Part shown: piece after piece, positions 35,597 through 43,421 of the stretch
Layout: each line of letters begins with the position of its first letter
How positions within the stretch are numbered: the stretch's first letter is position 1
Origin: JAAYYF01 sp040255585
Lineage (GTDB): Bacteria; Deinococcota; Deinococci; Deinococcales; Trueperaceae
DNA length: 64,000 bases
Assembly: GCA_040255585.1 (NCBI GenBank)
Contig: JBDZVI010000006.1
Span: forward strand, 19,112 to 83,111
Direction: 5' to 3'
The notes under the pieces: model-generated
The model's database searches: none
Seen by the model: the letters and a program-made list of their open reading frames with translations, nothing else
What the model was told of the DNA's origin: nothing
Position numbers and translations under genes: made by a program

Positions 35597-36732
35597 ATGC
35601 CGGTCGACAACCGGTCGTTAAGGATCCAGTTCGTCACGACGTCGTTGATGCACGGTGGAGCCGAGGTCCAGGTGTTCCTGCTGGCCGCAGAGTTGAAGCG
35701 GCGCGGCCACGAGGTCTCGCTTGTCACCATGCGCGACCCCGAGGCTTTCCAGCCGGAGCTGCGCGCGCTCGGCATCCCGCTCGTCAGCCTCTCCATGCGG
35801 CGCGGCGTGGGCGATCCGCGCGCCATCTGGCGGCTCGCCAAGGCCGTGCGCGACCACCGCCCACACGTGGCGCACAGCCACATGGTCCACGCGAACCTCC
35901 TCTCACGCCTCACCAGGCCCCTCGCCTGGACGCCGGTCCAGGTCTCGACCGCGCACAACCTCACGGAAGGCGCCAGGTGGCGCGAGTTGGCGTACCGCGC
36001 CACCGATCCGCTATGCGACCTGACGACCAACGTATGCCGCAAGTGCGTGGAGCACTTCATCGAGGTGGGCGCCACCCCGCGGACGAAGATCCGCTACATG
36101 CCCAACGGCCTCGACCTCGGCAAGTTCCGGCCGAGCGCGGGCGCGCGCGCAGCCAAGCGCGCGGAGCTGGGCGTGCCGTCCGACACGTTCCTGTGGTTGG
36201 CCGTCGGGCGGGTCGAGGAGCAGAAGGACTACCCGAACCTCATACGGGCGGTGAAGCGCCTGGCCGCGGCGAGCGCCGCCGCCGNNNNNNNNNNNNNNNN
36301 NNNNNNNNNNNNNNNNNNNNNNNNNNNNNNNNNNNNNNNNNNNNNNNNNNNNNNNNNNNNNNNNNNNNNNNNNNNNNNNNNNNNGCGGCCGACGGCTACG
36401 TCATGTCGTCCGCCTGGGAGGGCCTGCCCATGGTCCTCCTGGAGGCGGGGGCCTCGCACCTGCCCGCCGTCGTCACGGACGTCGGCGGCAACCGCGAGGC
36501 CGTCGAGGACGGCGTGACCGGCTTCGTCGTCCCGCCCCACGATGACGAGGCGCTCGCCGCGGCGATGACCAACCTCATGGCGCTCGGCGCGGCGGACCTC
36601 GAGGCCATGGGGCGACGCTCGCGGGCGCACGTCGAGTCCAGCTTCGCTTTGGCCTCCGTGGTCGACCGGTGGGAGGCGCTCTACCGAGAACTGCTCGGCC
36701 GCCGCGGGAAGACGGATGCGCAAGGAGCCTGA
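35597..36732 (+). CDS. Glycosyltransferase family 4, interrupted by a 100-N assembly gap
   Basis: N-terminal half (35597-36284): LRIQFVTTSLMHGGAEVQVF, RPHVAHSHMVHANLL, MPNGLDLGKFRPS and FLWLAVGRVEEQKDYPNLIR. C-terminal half (36385-36732): DGYVMSSAWEGLPMVLLEAG and VTDVGGNREAVEDGVTGFVV. Together they make one GT4. The two halves are in different frames relative to a 100-base gap, so the N run is a placeholder. Family comparison suggests roughly 80-100 residues are missing between the two parts. ATG 35597 follows AAGG. The stop overlaps the next gene by 17 bases. Confidence 0.85.
36285..36384. other. Assembly gap (100 N)
   Basis: Run of exactly 100 N inside a glycosyltransferase gene, a standard scaffold placeholder of unknown true length. 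Confidence 0.98.
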
Positions 36733-37912
36733 CGGGGCCGGTCCGCTCCCAGGCGCCGCGCCGAGGCCGCGCCTCCTCATCGCCACGAGCGTGCCCTCGA
36801 CGCTCACGGCCTTCCTGCTCCCGTACGCGCAGCACTACCGGGGGCTCGGCTGGACCGTGGAGGCGCTAAGCAACGGCGTCACGAGCAACGAGACGTGCGT
36901 GGCGGCTTTCGACGCGGTGCACGAGATCGGCTGGACGCGCAAACCTACCGACCCGGGCAACCTGATCGAAGCTCCCGCGCGCCTGCGGCACGTGGTGCGC
37001 GAAGGCAGGTACGACATCGTGCATGCCCACGACCCGATCGCGGCGTTCGTCACGCGCTACGCGCTGCGGGGCATGCGCGCCGCCGGCGCGGTGAAGGTCG
37101 TCTACACGGCCCACGGCTTCCACTTCTTCCGGGGCGCGCCGCCCGTGCAGGCGACCGTGTTCAAGGTCGTCGAGCGCGTGGCGAGCGACTGGACCGACAA
37201 GCTGATCGTCATCAACCAGGAGGACCTCGCGGCGGCCAAGGCCTTCCCGTTGGGGCGCCGCGGCGGCGTGGTCTACATGCCGGGCATCGGCGTCGACACC
37301 TCCAAGTACGGGCGGGCGGGCGTCGACCCGGCGGGGGCGGAGCGCGTCCGCCGCGAGCTGGGCCTGGTCGAGGGCCAGCCCCTCTTGACGATGGTGGCGG
37401 AGTTCAACCCCGGCAAGCGCCACAAGGACGCCGTGGCGGCGCTAGCGGCCAGCGGGCTTGACGACGCGACGTTGGCGTTGGCGGGCGATGGTCCTTTGGT
37501 GGACGAGGTCTTGGCGCTCGCACGGAGCCTTGGTGTCGGCGAGCGCGTCAGGGCGCTCGGCTACCGGCACGACATCCCCGACATCCTGGCGGCGTCCACG
37601 GCGGTGCTGCTCCCCTCGGAACGCGAAGGCCTGCCGCGCTCGCTCATGGAGGCGGCGAGCCTCGAGCTGCCCCTGATCGCGACGCGCATCCGCGGCATCA
37701 CGGAGCTCGTCACGCCCGAGACCGGCATCCTCCACGACGTGGGAGACGTGCCGGCCTTGGCCGCCGCCATGCGGCGCCTGGTCGACGACCCCGCGGCCGC
37801 GCGCGAGATGGGCCGCAAGGGTAGGCTCGCTATGGCCAAGTTCGACCTGAAGAACGTCATCGGGCTCCACGACGAGCTTTACGCGGAGGTGCTCGGCAGG
37901 CCCGTCGGCTGA
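36716..37912 (+). CDS. Glycosyltransferase family 4 (EpsD/CapM-like)
   Basis: A 398-residue GT-B enzyme. Y-T-A-H-G-F-H-F-F in VVYTAHGFHFFRGAPP, KLIVINQEDLAAAK and MPGIGVDTSKYGRAG are characteristic of the EpsD/CapM-like branch of GT4. The C-terminal site is LLPSEREGLPRSLMEAAS. It overlaps the preceding glycosyltransferase, so the two are co-translated, and probably adds the second or third sugar to the lipid-linked unit. Confidence 0.88.
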   Translation: MRKEPDGAGPLPGAAPRPRLLIATSVPSTLTAFLLPYAQHYRGLGWTVEALSNGVTSNETCVAAFDAVHEIGWTRKPTDPGNLIEAPARLRHVVREGRYDIVHAHDPIAAFVTRYALRGMRAAGAVKVVYTAHGFHFFRGAPPVQATVFKVVERVASDWTDKLIVINQEDLAAAKAFPLGRRGGVVYMPGIGVDTSKYGRAGVDPAGAERVRRELGLVEGQPLLTMVAEFNPGKRHKDAVAALAASGLDDATLALAGDGPLVDEVLALARSLGVGERVRALGYRHDIPDILAASTAVLLPSEREGLPRSLMEAASLELPLIATRIRGITELVTPETGILHDVGDVPALAAAMRRLVDDPAAAREMGRKGRLAMAKFDLKNVIGLHDELYAEVLGRPVG

Positions 37913-37924
37913 CGCGCCCGGGCC

Positions 37925-38024
37925 NNNNNNNNNNNNNNNNNNNNNNNNNNNNNNNNNNNNNNNNNNNNNNNNNNNNNNNNNNNNNNNNNNNNNNNNNNNN
38001 NNNNNNNNNNNNNNNNNNNNNNNN
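37925..38024. other. Assembly gap (100 N)
   Basis: Second run of exactly 100 N. The 3' end of the minus-strand deacetylase gene at 38025-39022 is lost in it, and other sequence could be missing. Confidence 0.98.
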
Positions 38025-39022
38025 CCGTGCGAGTCGCGCAGCTGCGCGAAGAGTTCGAGGTGGCGGGCGAGCGCGGCCAGGTTCTCCTGCAAGTGCGCCC
38101 CGAAGTTGTGCGGGTGCCACCATAGGTGGAAGACCCGACCGGAGACGGCCGCCGCCTTCATGGAGGCCGCCACCCGCCCCCACCGCAAGACCTCGAGGCT
38201 GGGGTTCGCGTTCCAGGGCCTCAGGAAGCGGCTCCCGCGCACGTCGACCAGGCCGCCAACCGGGACCATCTCGTCCCATCCGATGCCGCCGTGGCCTGTC
38301 AGGTTGACGTACACGTCAGAAAGCCGCAGGGCGCGTACCAGGCCGGAGCCGGAGGCGCCCGGGCGTGGCCGGTTGAGCGCGTTGCGCTCGCTCCCCCGGA
38401 AGGCGGTGAAGCCGTTCCGGACGAGGGCGTCGAGGTAGTCATGGCGCAACTGGTTGCGGGGGAAGACGAGCGACGTCAAACGGTGGCCGCGCGCGGCGGC
38501 GATGCTCGCGGCGCTCGCCAGGTCGGCGTCGAACTCCTCGAAGGTCTGTCCCTCTTCCAGGCAGTAGTAGTGCGAGAACGTGTGGCTCGCCAGCTCCTGC
38601 CCGGGTCGGCCGGCTATCTCGGCCACGAGCGAAGGGGCGAAGTGCAGTGGATCGTCGCGCTCGCCCTCGCCGAGCCGCTCCGCGTACGGGTCGAACCGGC
38701 GGTCCGCGTACCCCGGCCGCCGCCGCGGGGCGTGGGCTAGGAGCTCGTCGCGCGACTCGGCGAAAAGGAAGCCAACGGTCGCCCAGGTGGCGGCCACGCC
38801 GAAGCGGTCGAACAGGTCGAGCAGCCTCGGCACCGCCTCGCGCGCGCCCAGCAAGTTCTTGCGGTAGGCGCCCTCCGTGCCGAGGGTGTCCCTCACCCCC
38901 CAGGCCAGTTCGAAGTCGAGCGATACGACGAGCCCCCCTGCGCGGCTCGCGCCCGCAGCACCCGCCGCTTCGTTGGATTCGGCGCTCGGGACGCCCTCGG
39001 CCTCGTCAGCGCTGTTTGACAC
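38025..39022 (-). CDS. Polysaccharide deacetylase (CE4-like NodB fold), 3' end lost in gap
   Basis: At least 332 residues are visible, the stop lying in the N run. After an Ala/Glu-rich start comes LVVSLDFELAWGVRDTLG, carrying the Asp pair motif of CE4 enzymes, then ELASHTFSHYYC with the metal-binding His-x3-His. PRNQLRHDYLDALVRNGF and HLWWHPHNFGAHLQEN complete the fold. It has no clear signal peptide, so it may act on lipid-linked or nucleotide-linked sugar in the cytoplasm, or use the Wzz-like neighbour for location. It overlaps the upstream Wzz/Wzc-like gene by 17 bases. Confidence 0.82.
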
Positions 39023-40622
39023 GCGCCACCGCCTTGGGCGGAGGCACCTCTCGGGCGGGCGTGTTCGTGAGGGCCCTGCCGGATGCCAGCTGAGAGCCGC
39101 CCTGCGCCGCCTTCGAGCTACCGGCCCCCGTCAGCACCGTACCCAGCAGCGATATGTCGTTGATCTCGAGCAGGTCGACGGCGTCCGATACGCGCTTGCC
39201 ACTCCTGCCGACCCCGACCGCCAGCACGACACCGGTACAGGCCGGCGCCGCCGCCAAGGCGTCGGCGAACTTGAGCACGGGTGGGAGGTCGACGACGATG
39301 GCGTCGTATATGTCCCTGAGGTGGGCGAGCAGAGGCTCGAGCCCGTAGGCGATCAGCTCGGAAGGCTGCTTGGTGGGGGCCCGAACCGGCACCAGGTCGA
39401 ACGAGTAGCGCGTGTCGCTCACGATGGTGACGGGCTGGAACTCGAGGCTGGGGTTCTGCAGGTAGGCGTCGAGGGGCGGCGTCTGGGCCCTGCCCATGTC
39501 GATCCCGAAGCCGGGGCCCTGAAGCCGCAGGTCGCAGTCCAGGAGGATCGTCCGCATGCCGCTGCGCGAGAGGGCCTCGGCGAGCGACACCGCCACGCCC
39601 GTCTTCTCGTCGTAGGAGTCGACGCTCGTGATCCCGAACACGGATGGGCGCTGGTTGCGCACGGCCCTCAGGAGGTTGGCGCGGAAGTAGCTGACGGCAT
39701 CGGGCGCCAGGCGGTGGCTGCCGCGCCCGAGGCGCGGGAAGGCGGCCAGCACGGGCTGGGTGGTCAGCTCGCCGAGCTGCTCGCGGCCCATGACGCCGTT
39801 GGTGAGCGCCCAGCGCGCGAACTGCACGCCGTAGCCGAAGATCAGACCGAGGACGAGCGCGACGAAGACGTTGAAGACCAGGCGCGGGCCGATGGCGTCG
39901 GCGGGCGGCTGCGCGGGGCTGAGCGATTCGAGGAGCCCGACGACGATGGCGGACGCGCTGCGCGCGCGGGCCGACTCGAGCTCGCGGACGCGCTGCTCGC
40001 GGATCGTGGCGCCGAGCGCCTGGAGTCGTTGAGCCTCGGCCGCGTCGCCCGCCGACACGGCGGCGGCGATCTCGTTGTCGATGTCGCTGATGGAGCGTTC
40101 GATGGCGGCGATGCTGTTGGCGACCATCTCGCGCGCGCGGTTGCGGTCCCAGTCGATGAGGGCGCTGGCGAAGGCGTTGGCGTAGGCGGCGGCGCGCTCG
40201 GGGCTCGAGTCGCGGACCTCGATGTGGATGACGCTCGAGATGTCCTGGTTCTCGACGGTCACGCGCACCTTGCGCTGGAACGCCTTCATGGCTGCCTCGC
40301 CGCGGTCGACGCCGTCCAGCCGGAGCAGCGCGTCGTGCATGAGCGCGCTATCCAGCAGGACGCGTTGGTAGACGCGCGGGTCGACGACGGGTGGCCGGAT
40401 GAGGTCGACGTTGCCGAAGCTGGAGGGCGGTTGCGACGCAAGCAACCCGGCCGTCGCCTGGTAGACGGGGTCCATGCGTTGGGTGATCAGGAAGGCGGCG
40501 GCACCGGCGATGAGGGCCGCCAGGATCGCCAACGGGGCGCCGCGCCTCAGGGAGCGCATCACGTCGGGGAGGCGGACGGTTCTGTTTGGCGTCGACGGCA
40601 TGTCGACCGGTAGCATGCTCAC
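39006..40622 (-). CDS. Wzz/Wzc-like polysaccharide co-polymerase with degenerate kinase domain
   Basis: A 538-residue inner-membrane protein. The N-terminal Wzz domain has helices near 30-50 and 250-270 bracketing a coiled-coil periplasmic part (YQATAGLLASQPP, and a Glu/Arg-rich coil at 170-230). The C-terminal half resembles BY-kinase/ParA folds (TILLDCDLRLQGPG, AIVVDLPPVLKFADA). The usual Walker A glycine-lysine-serine loop is replaced by SVDSYDEKTGVAVSLAE, and no C-terminal tyrosine cluster is present. It should control chain length with the 32630 polymerase; kinase activity is doubtful. Confidence 0.83.
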   Translation of the reverse strand: MSMLPVDMPSTPNRTVRLPDVMRSLRRGAPLAILAALIAGAAAFLITQRMDPVYQATAGLLASQPPSSFGNVDLIRPPVVDPRVYQRVLLDSALMHDALLRLDGVDRGEAAMKAFQRKVRVTVENQDISSVIHIEVRDSSPERAAAYANAFASALIDWDRNRAREMVANSIAAIERSISDIDNEIAAAVSAGDAAEAQRLQALGATIREQRVRELESARARSASAIVVGLLESLSPAQPPADAIGPRLVFNVFVALVLGLIFGYGVQFARWALTNGVMGREQLGELTTQPVLAAFPRLGRGSHRLAPDAVSYFRANLLRAVRNQRPSVFGITSVDSYDEKTGVAVSLAEALSRSGMRTILLDCDLRLQGPGFGIDMGRAQTPPLDAYLQNPSLEFQPVTIVSDTRYSFDLVPVRAPTKQPSELIAYGLEPLLAHLRDIYDAIVVDLPPVLKFADALAAAPACTGVVLAVGVGRSGKRVSDAVDLLEINDISLLGTVLTGAGSSKAAQGGSQLASGRALTNTPAREVPPPKAVARVKQR

Positions 40623-40690
40623 CTTGGTCGCTCCCTCTCTTGTAGAGGTTCGGTTCGGCGCTCGGACCGACGCCGCCCAGCGTAACAGGG

Positions 40691-40716
40691 ATGGGCCGCC
40701 CGGTTGGGCGGCCCAT
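40691..40716 (-). terminator. Perfect 11-bp hairpin in the 40622-40855 gap
   Basis: ATGGGCCGCCC (40691-40701) and GGGCGGCCCAT (40706-40716) with a GGTT loop. It lies between two minus-strand genes, 68 bases upstream of the Wzz/Wzc-like start, and may be a terminator for the gene at 42705 or part of a leader. No U-tract. Confidence 0.45.
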
Positions 40717-40793
40717 GGTGCCTTGAGTCGCGAGTTGCTTCCTGCGTTACGTTCTGTCGCTTCGGCCCGGAGCGTTACCGGGCCCGATCGGTC

Positions 40794-40847
40794 GGCTCTT
40801 ACGAGCCGATAAGCGGCCGATAGGCGGCCTATCGGCTCATAAGAGCC
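40794..40847 (-). terminator. Long inverted repeat just after the 40855 gene
   Basis: GGCTCTTACGAGCCGATA (40794-40811) pairs with TATCGGCTCATAAGAGCC (40830-40847) with a single mismatch. The GC-rich centre (AGCGGCCGATAGGCGGCC) contains a smaller palindrome. It begins eight bases after the minus-strand stop at 40855, an ideal place for transcription termination or 3'-end protection. Confidence 0.6.
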
Positions 40848-40854
40848 TGTCGGA

Positions 40855-42705
40855 TCAGGGGGCCGTGGCCCCGTTGAACGTCAGGGTCACGAACGTGTAC
40901 TCGACGCCGTAGTACAGCTCGAGGTCGAAGACCCAGTCGTGGGCATCGGAGGCCGTGCCGCGCGAGACAGCGCCCTGGAGCGTGTTGACCTCGAAGGCGT
41001 CGTCCTCGTCGCCAGGAAGGGCGGGGGGCGTGGCGCTCACGAAGTTGAGCTCGAAGGCGAGGGCGGCGGCGAAGTCGTCCGGGAGCCAGTCGGTGTTGCC
41101 GACGCCGCTCACGCGGATGCGGTCGCCCGGCACGATGACGGTGCTGGCGTTCGAGAAGTCGAACGCCGTCTGCGGGCCGGTCTCCTCTTCGGAGTTGGCG
41201 TCCATGACCTGGAGGCTGAGGCCGAGGTCGAGGCTGAACGTGACGTCGGCGGTCTGGCCGAGCTCATCGGTGACCGTGACGGTGCCGGTGTACAGGCCGG
41301 GGTAACCGGTGGCGCCGGCGATGGCGCCCGTCGCCGGGTCGACCGTCAGCTCGTACGTGGTGGCGGGGTTGACGAGATCGTCGACCACGAACGCGTCGGG
41401 CAGGGCGCCGGCGGTGAGTTCGTAGCTGAGGGCGCCGTAGCCAGCCGAGGTGGGCGCGGGCGCGACGACGTTGATGGCGTTCGCGATGCTCGCGTTGCCC
41501 ACGTAAGCGGTGTAGTTGGCGCCGAAGGCGAGCGCGGGGGCGACTACGACGTCGACGGTGTCTGTCTGCGCGGCGTCGAACGTGCTGGTGGCAGTGATGG
41601 TCACGGTGCCCGCGGCGACGCCGGTGACAACGCCGTCCTCGTCCACCGTCGCGATGGTCTCATCCGAGGAGGACCATTCGACGTCCGTGCTCGCCCCGCC
41701 GACGGCGTCGACCGTGGCCGTAAGGGTCGTGGTGCCGCCGATGGTGACGGCCGGGTCGACCTGGTCGATGGTGACGCTGTTGACGGCCGGAACCGGGTTG
41801 ACGGTGACGGTAACGCTGTCCGACTTGGTGGCGTCGAACGTGCTGGTGGCAGTGATGGTGGCGGTGCCCGCGGCGACGCCGGTGACCACGCCGTCCTCAT
41901 CCACGGTCGCGATGGTCTCATCCGAGGAGGACCATTCGACCTCGTCGGACGCGCCGCCCGCTACCGGGACCGTGACCGTGAGCGCCGTGGTATCGCCGAC
42001 CGTGACGGCCGGTGCGGCCTCGTTGATGGTGACGCTGATGACCGCCGGTTCGACGGCGACGGTGACCGTGACGCTGTCCGACTTGGTGGCGTCGAACGTG
42101 CTGGTGGCAGTGATGGTGGCGGTGCCCGCGGCGACCGCGGTCACGACGCCGTCGGCGTCGACGCTCGCGATGGCGTCGTCGTCGGACGACCATGCGACGG
42201 TCTCCGGAGCGCCGTTGACGACCGCGACTTCCGCGACGAGGCTGGCGGTCTCACCGACCAGCAGCGCCTGGTCGCCGTTCGTGATGGTCACGCTGGTGAC
42301 GGAAGGCTCGGCATCGGCATCGGCCGTCGTGAACGACCAGGAGCTGGCCGCGCCGAGGCGCGAGCCGGCGGTGCTCTCCACGTTGGCGCCCAGCGTGGCG
42401 GTGTAGCTGGTGAAGGGGTCGAGGGCCGCGTCGGGCGTGAAGGTCGCCGTGCGGCTCGTCGGGTCGTACGTGACCGTGCCGGCCACCGCCGTGTCGCCCT
42501 GGGAGAGCGTGAAGTTGTCGTCCAGGCTGGCCGGCTTGACGGCGACGTTGAAGGTGGCGGAAACGGCCGCGTCGAGCGGGACGTTGGTAGCGCCCGCGGC
42601 GGGGGCTCGCATGGTCACGGCCAGCTTCGTGACGGGGGGCTTCTGGTCGCACGCCACCACTAGCAGCGCGACCAGCAGCGGGATGATCGACAGCCTCTTC
42701 AGCAT
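40855..42705 (-). CDS. Ig-repeat surface lipoprotein (Big_5 plus Big_2 repeats)
   Basis: A 616-residue lipoprotein. ATG 42705 is fixed by AGGAGG five bases upstream; the lipobox is VVAC (Cys19). A Big_5/SbsA-like domain (NVPLDAAVSATFNVAVKP, WSFTTAD) is followed by three Big_2 domains with near-identical cores (DGVVTGVAAGTATITATSTF) at an exact 258-base DNA spacing, then a putative-Ig/cadherin-like unit (about 405-500) and a unique C-terminal domain. Likely a surface or matrix protein. No enzyme motif is seen. Located between the co-polymerase gene and the CE18 blocks. Confidence 0.82.
   Translation of the reverse strand: MLKRLSIIPLLVALLVVACDQKPPVTKLAVTMRAPAAGATNVPLDAAVSATFNVAVKPASLDDNFTLSQGDTAVAGTVTYDPTSRTATFTPDAALDPFTSYTATLGANVESTAGSRLGAASSWSFTTADADAEPSVTSVTITNGDQALLVGETASLVAEVAVVNGAPETVAWSSDDDAIASVDADGVVTAVAAGTATITATSTFDATKSDSVTVTVAVEPAVISVTINEAAPAVTVGDTTALTVTVPVAGGASDEVEWSSSDETIATVDEDGVVTGVAAGTATITATSTFDATKSDSVTVTVNPVPAVNSVTIDQVDPAVTIGGTTTLTATVDAVGGASTDVEWSSSDETIATVDEDGVVTGVAAGTVTITATSTFDAAQTDTVDVVVAPALAFGANYTAYVGNASIANAINVVAPAPTSAGYGALSYELTAGALPDAFVVDDLVNPATTYELTVDPATGAIAGATGYPGLYTGTVTVTDELGQTADVTFSLDLGLSLQVMDANSEEETGPQTAFDFSNASTVIVPGDRIRVSGVGNTDWLPDDFAAALAFELNFVSATPPALPGDEDDAFEVNTLQGAVSRGTASDAHDWVFDLELYYGVEYTFVTLTFNGATAP
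41581..42130 (-). repeat. 258-bp direct repeats within the Big_2 region
   Basis: The word CGTGCTGGTGGCAGTGATGG recurs at 41581, 41839 and 42097, exactly 258 bases apart (86 codons), within longer near-identical blocks. This points to recent tandem duplication of one Big_2 domain. Confidence 0.85.
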
Positions 42706-43153
42706 CTTTCCTCCTGTGGTAATCCTCATGCCTGATCAACGATGCCGGCCTCGTACACCGGCGTCAAAGACGTCGTAGCCATCTTAGCGGTGCGACCGTG
42801 ATTAGATTATGAATTTTCCCTTAGCAACGGCATCCTTGTGCGGGTCGGCGGAGGGGTCGGCACGGGTCGGCGCCGAGGGTCGGCCATGGCCAGCGGGGGT
42901 CGACGGGAGGTCAGCGCGGGCCGTGGGTGGGTCTGCGGGAGACCACGCTGGAGACCAAACCGGGGAGACCACACTTGAGACCACAGCGGACCCAGCGCAG
43001 ACCGGCCGCCCGGCTACGCGGCGTGTGACCGATCCGCACATGAGACGAAGATGAGTGTCTATGATATTCTTCACGTCGCGCCGCTCGTCAGCGGTGCGCG
43101 CAGGTGATCCGCGCTCCGACCGCCGCTCGGCGGCCGGTTCGCGGCAGGCAAGT
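42706..43153 (+). other. Upstream half of a large intergenic region: short repeats and candidate -10
   Basis: No gene is supported here. It has GGGTCGGC-type repeats (about 42841-42890), four GAGACCA words at 42939, 42951, 42965 and 42977 (12-14-12 spacing), and a TATGAT hexamer at 43060-43065 that could be the -10 box for the leader that follows. No matching -35 box is evident. The GAGACCA array could be a regulator binding site. Confidence 0.4.
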
Positions 43154-43257
43154 GGGCTATCTGAAGGGGGAAAGGAGACCGTTACCCGTTGCCGAACGGG
43201 ATCCAACCTGGCTTGGTTCCGAACGACTCCGGGGAGCTGTCGTACATTCAGAGGGCC
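43154..43257 (+). promoter_or_regulatory. Leader A, 5' structured domain
   Basis: A long-range stem closes this domain: TCTGAA (43160-43165) with TTCAGA (43247-43252), extended by GGC/GCC across a TA/GG internal loop. Inside lie the conserved CTGAAGGGGGAAAGGAG, a CCCGTT/AACGGG hairpin and GAACGACTCC, and it is followed by GCCGTAAGA. The same words and the same closing stem recur in leader B at 52476-52576, upstream of the paralogous gene pair. Confidence 0.6.
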
Positions 43258-43344
43258 GTAAGAGTTCGTTGATTAGCCTTCCATGAGAAATTTAAGGCTT
43301 CGCCCAAGTGGGCGAGGTCGCTACCCACTACCCGTGGCAACGAA

Positions 43345-43400
43345 GCGTGCGCCGTACTTGGGCGCTTGGAGCACGCCGAGCCAGTAGCGCAACCGACCGG
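43345..43400 (+). promoter_or_regulatory. Pseudoknot leader element, copy A
   Basis: Hairpin GCGTGC-g-CC / GG-a-GCACGC (43345-43353, 43368-43376) with the 14-nt loop GTACTTGGGCGCTT, followed by GAGCCAGTAGCGCAACCG. Loop GCGCT (43362-43366) pairs with AGCGC (43386-43390). The element ends a few bases before the GAAAGGA ribosome binding site of the small lipoprotein gene (ATG 43422), so it could gate translation directly. Confidence 0.74.
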
Positions 43401-43421
43401 GAGCCGAAAGGACCCGACTCG

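Noticed and set aside
43154..43400. Leaders A/B as c-di-GMP-I (GEMM) riboswitches
   Set aside because: The invariant GCAAACC and GGACGCAAAGCC segments and the tetraloop/receptor layout are missing.
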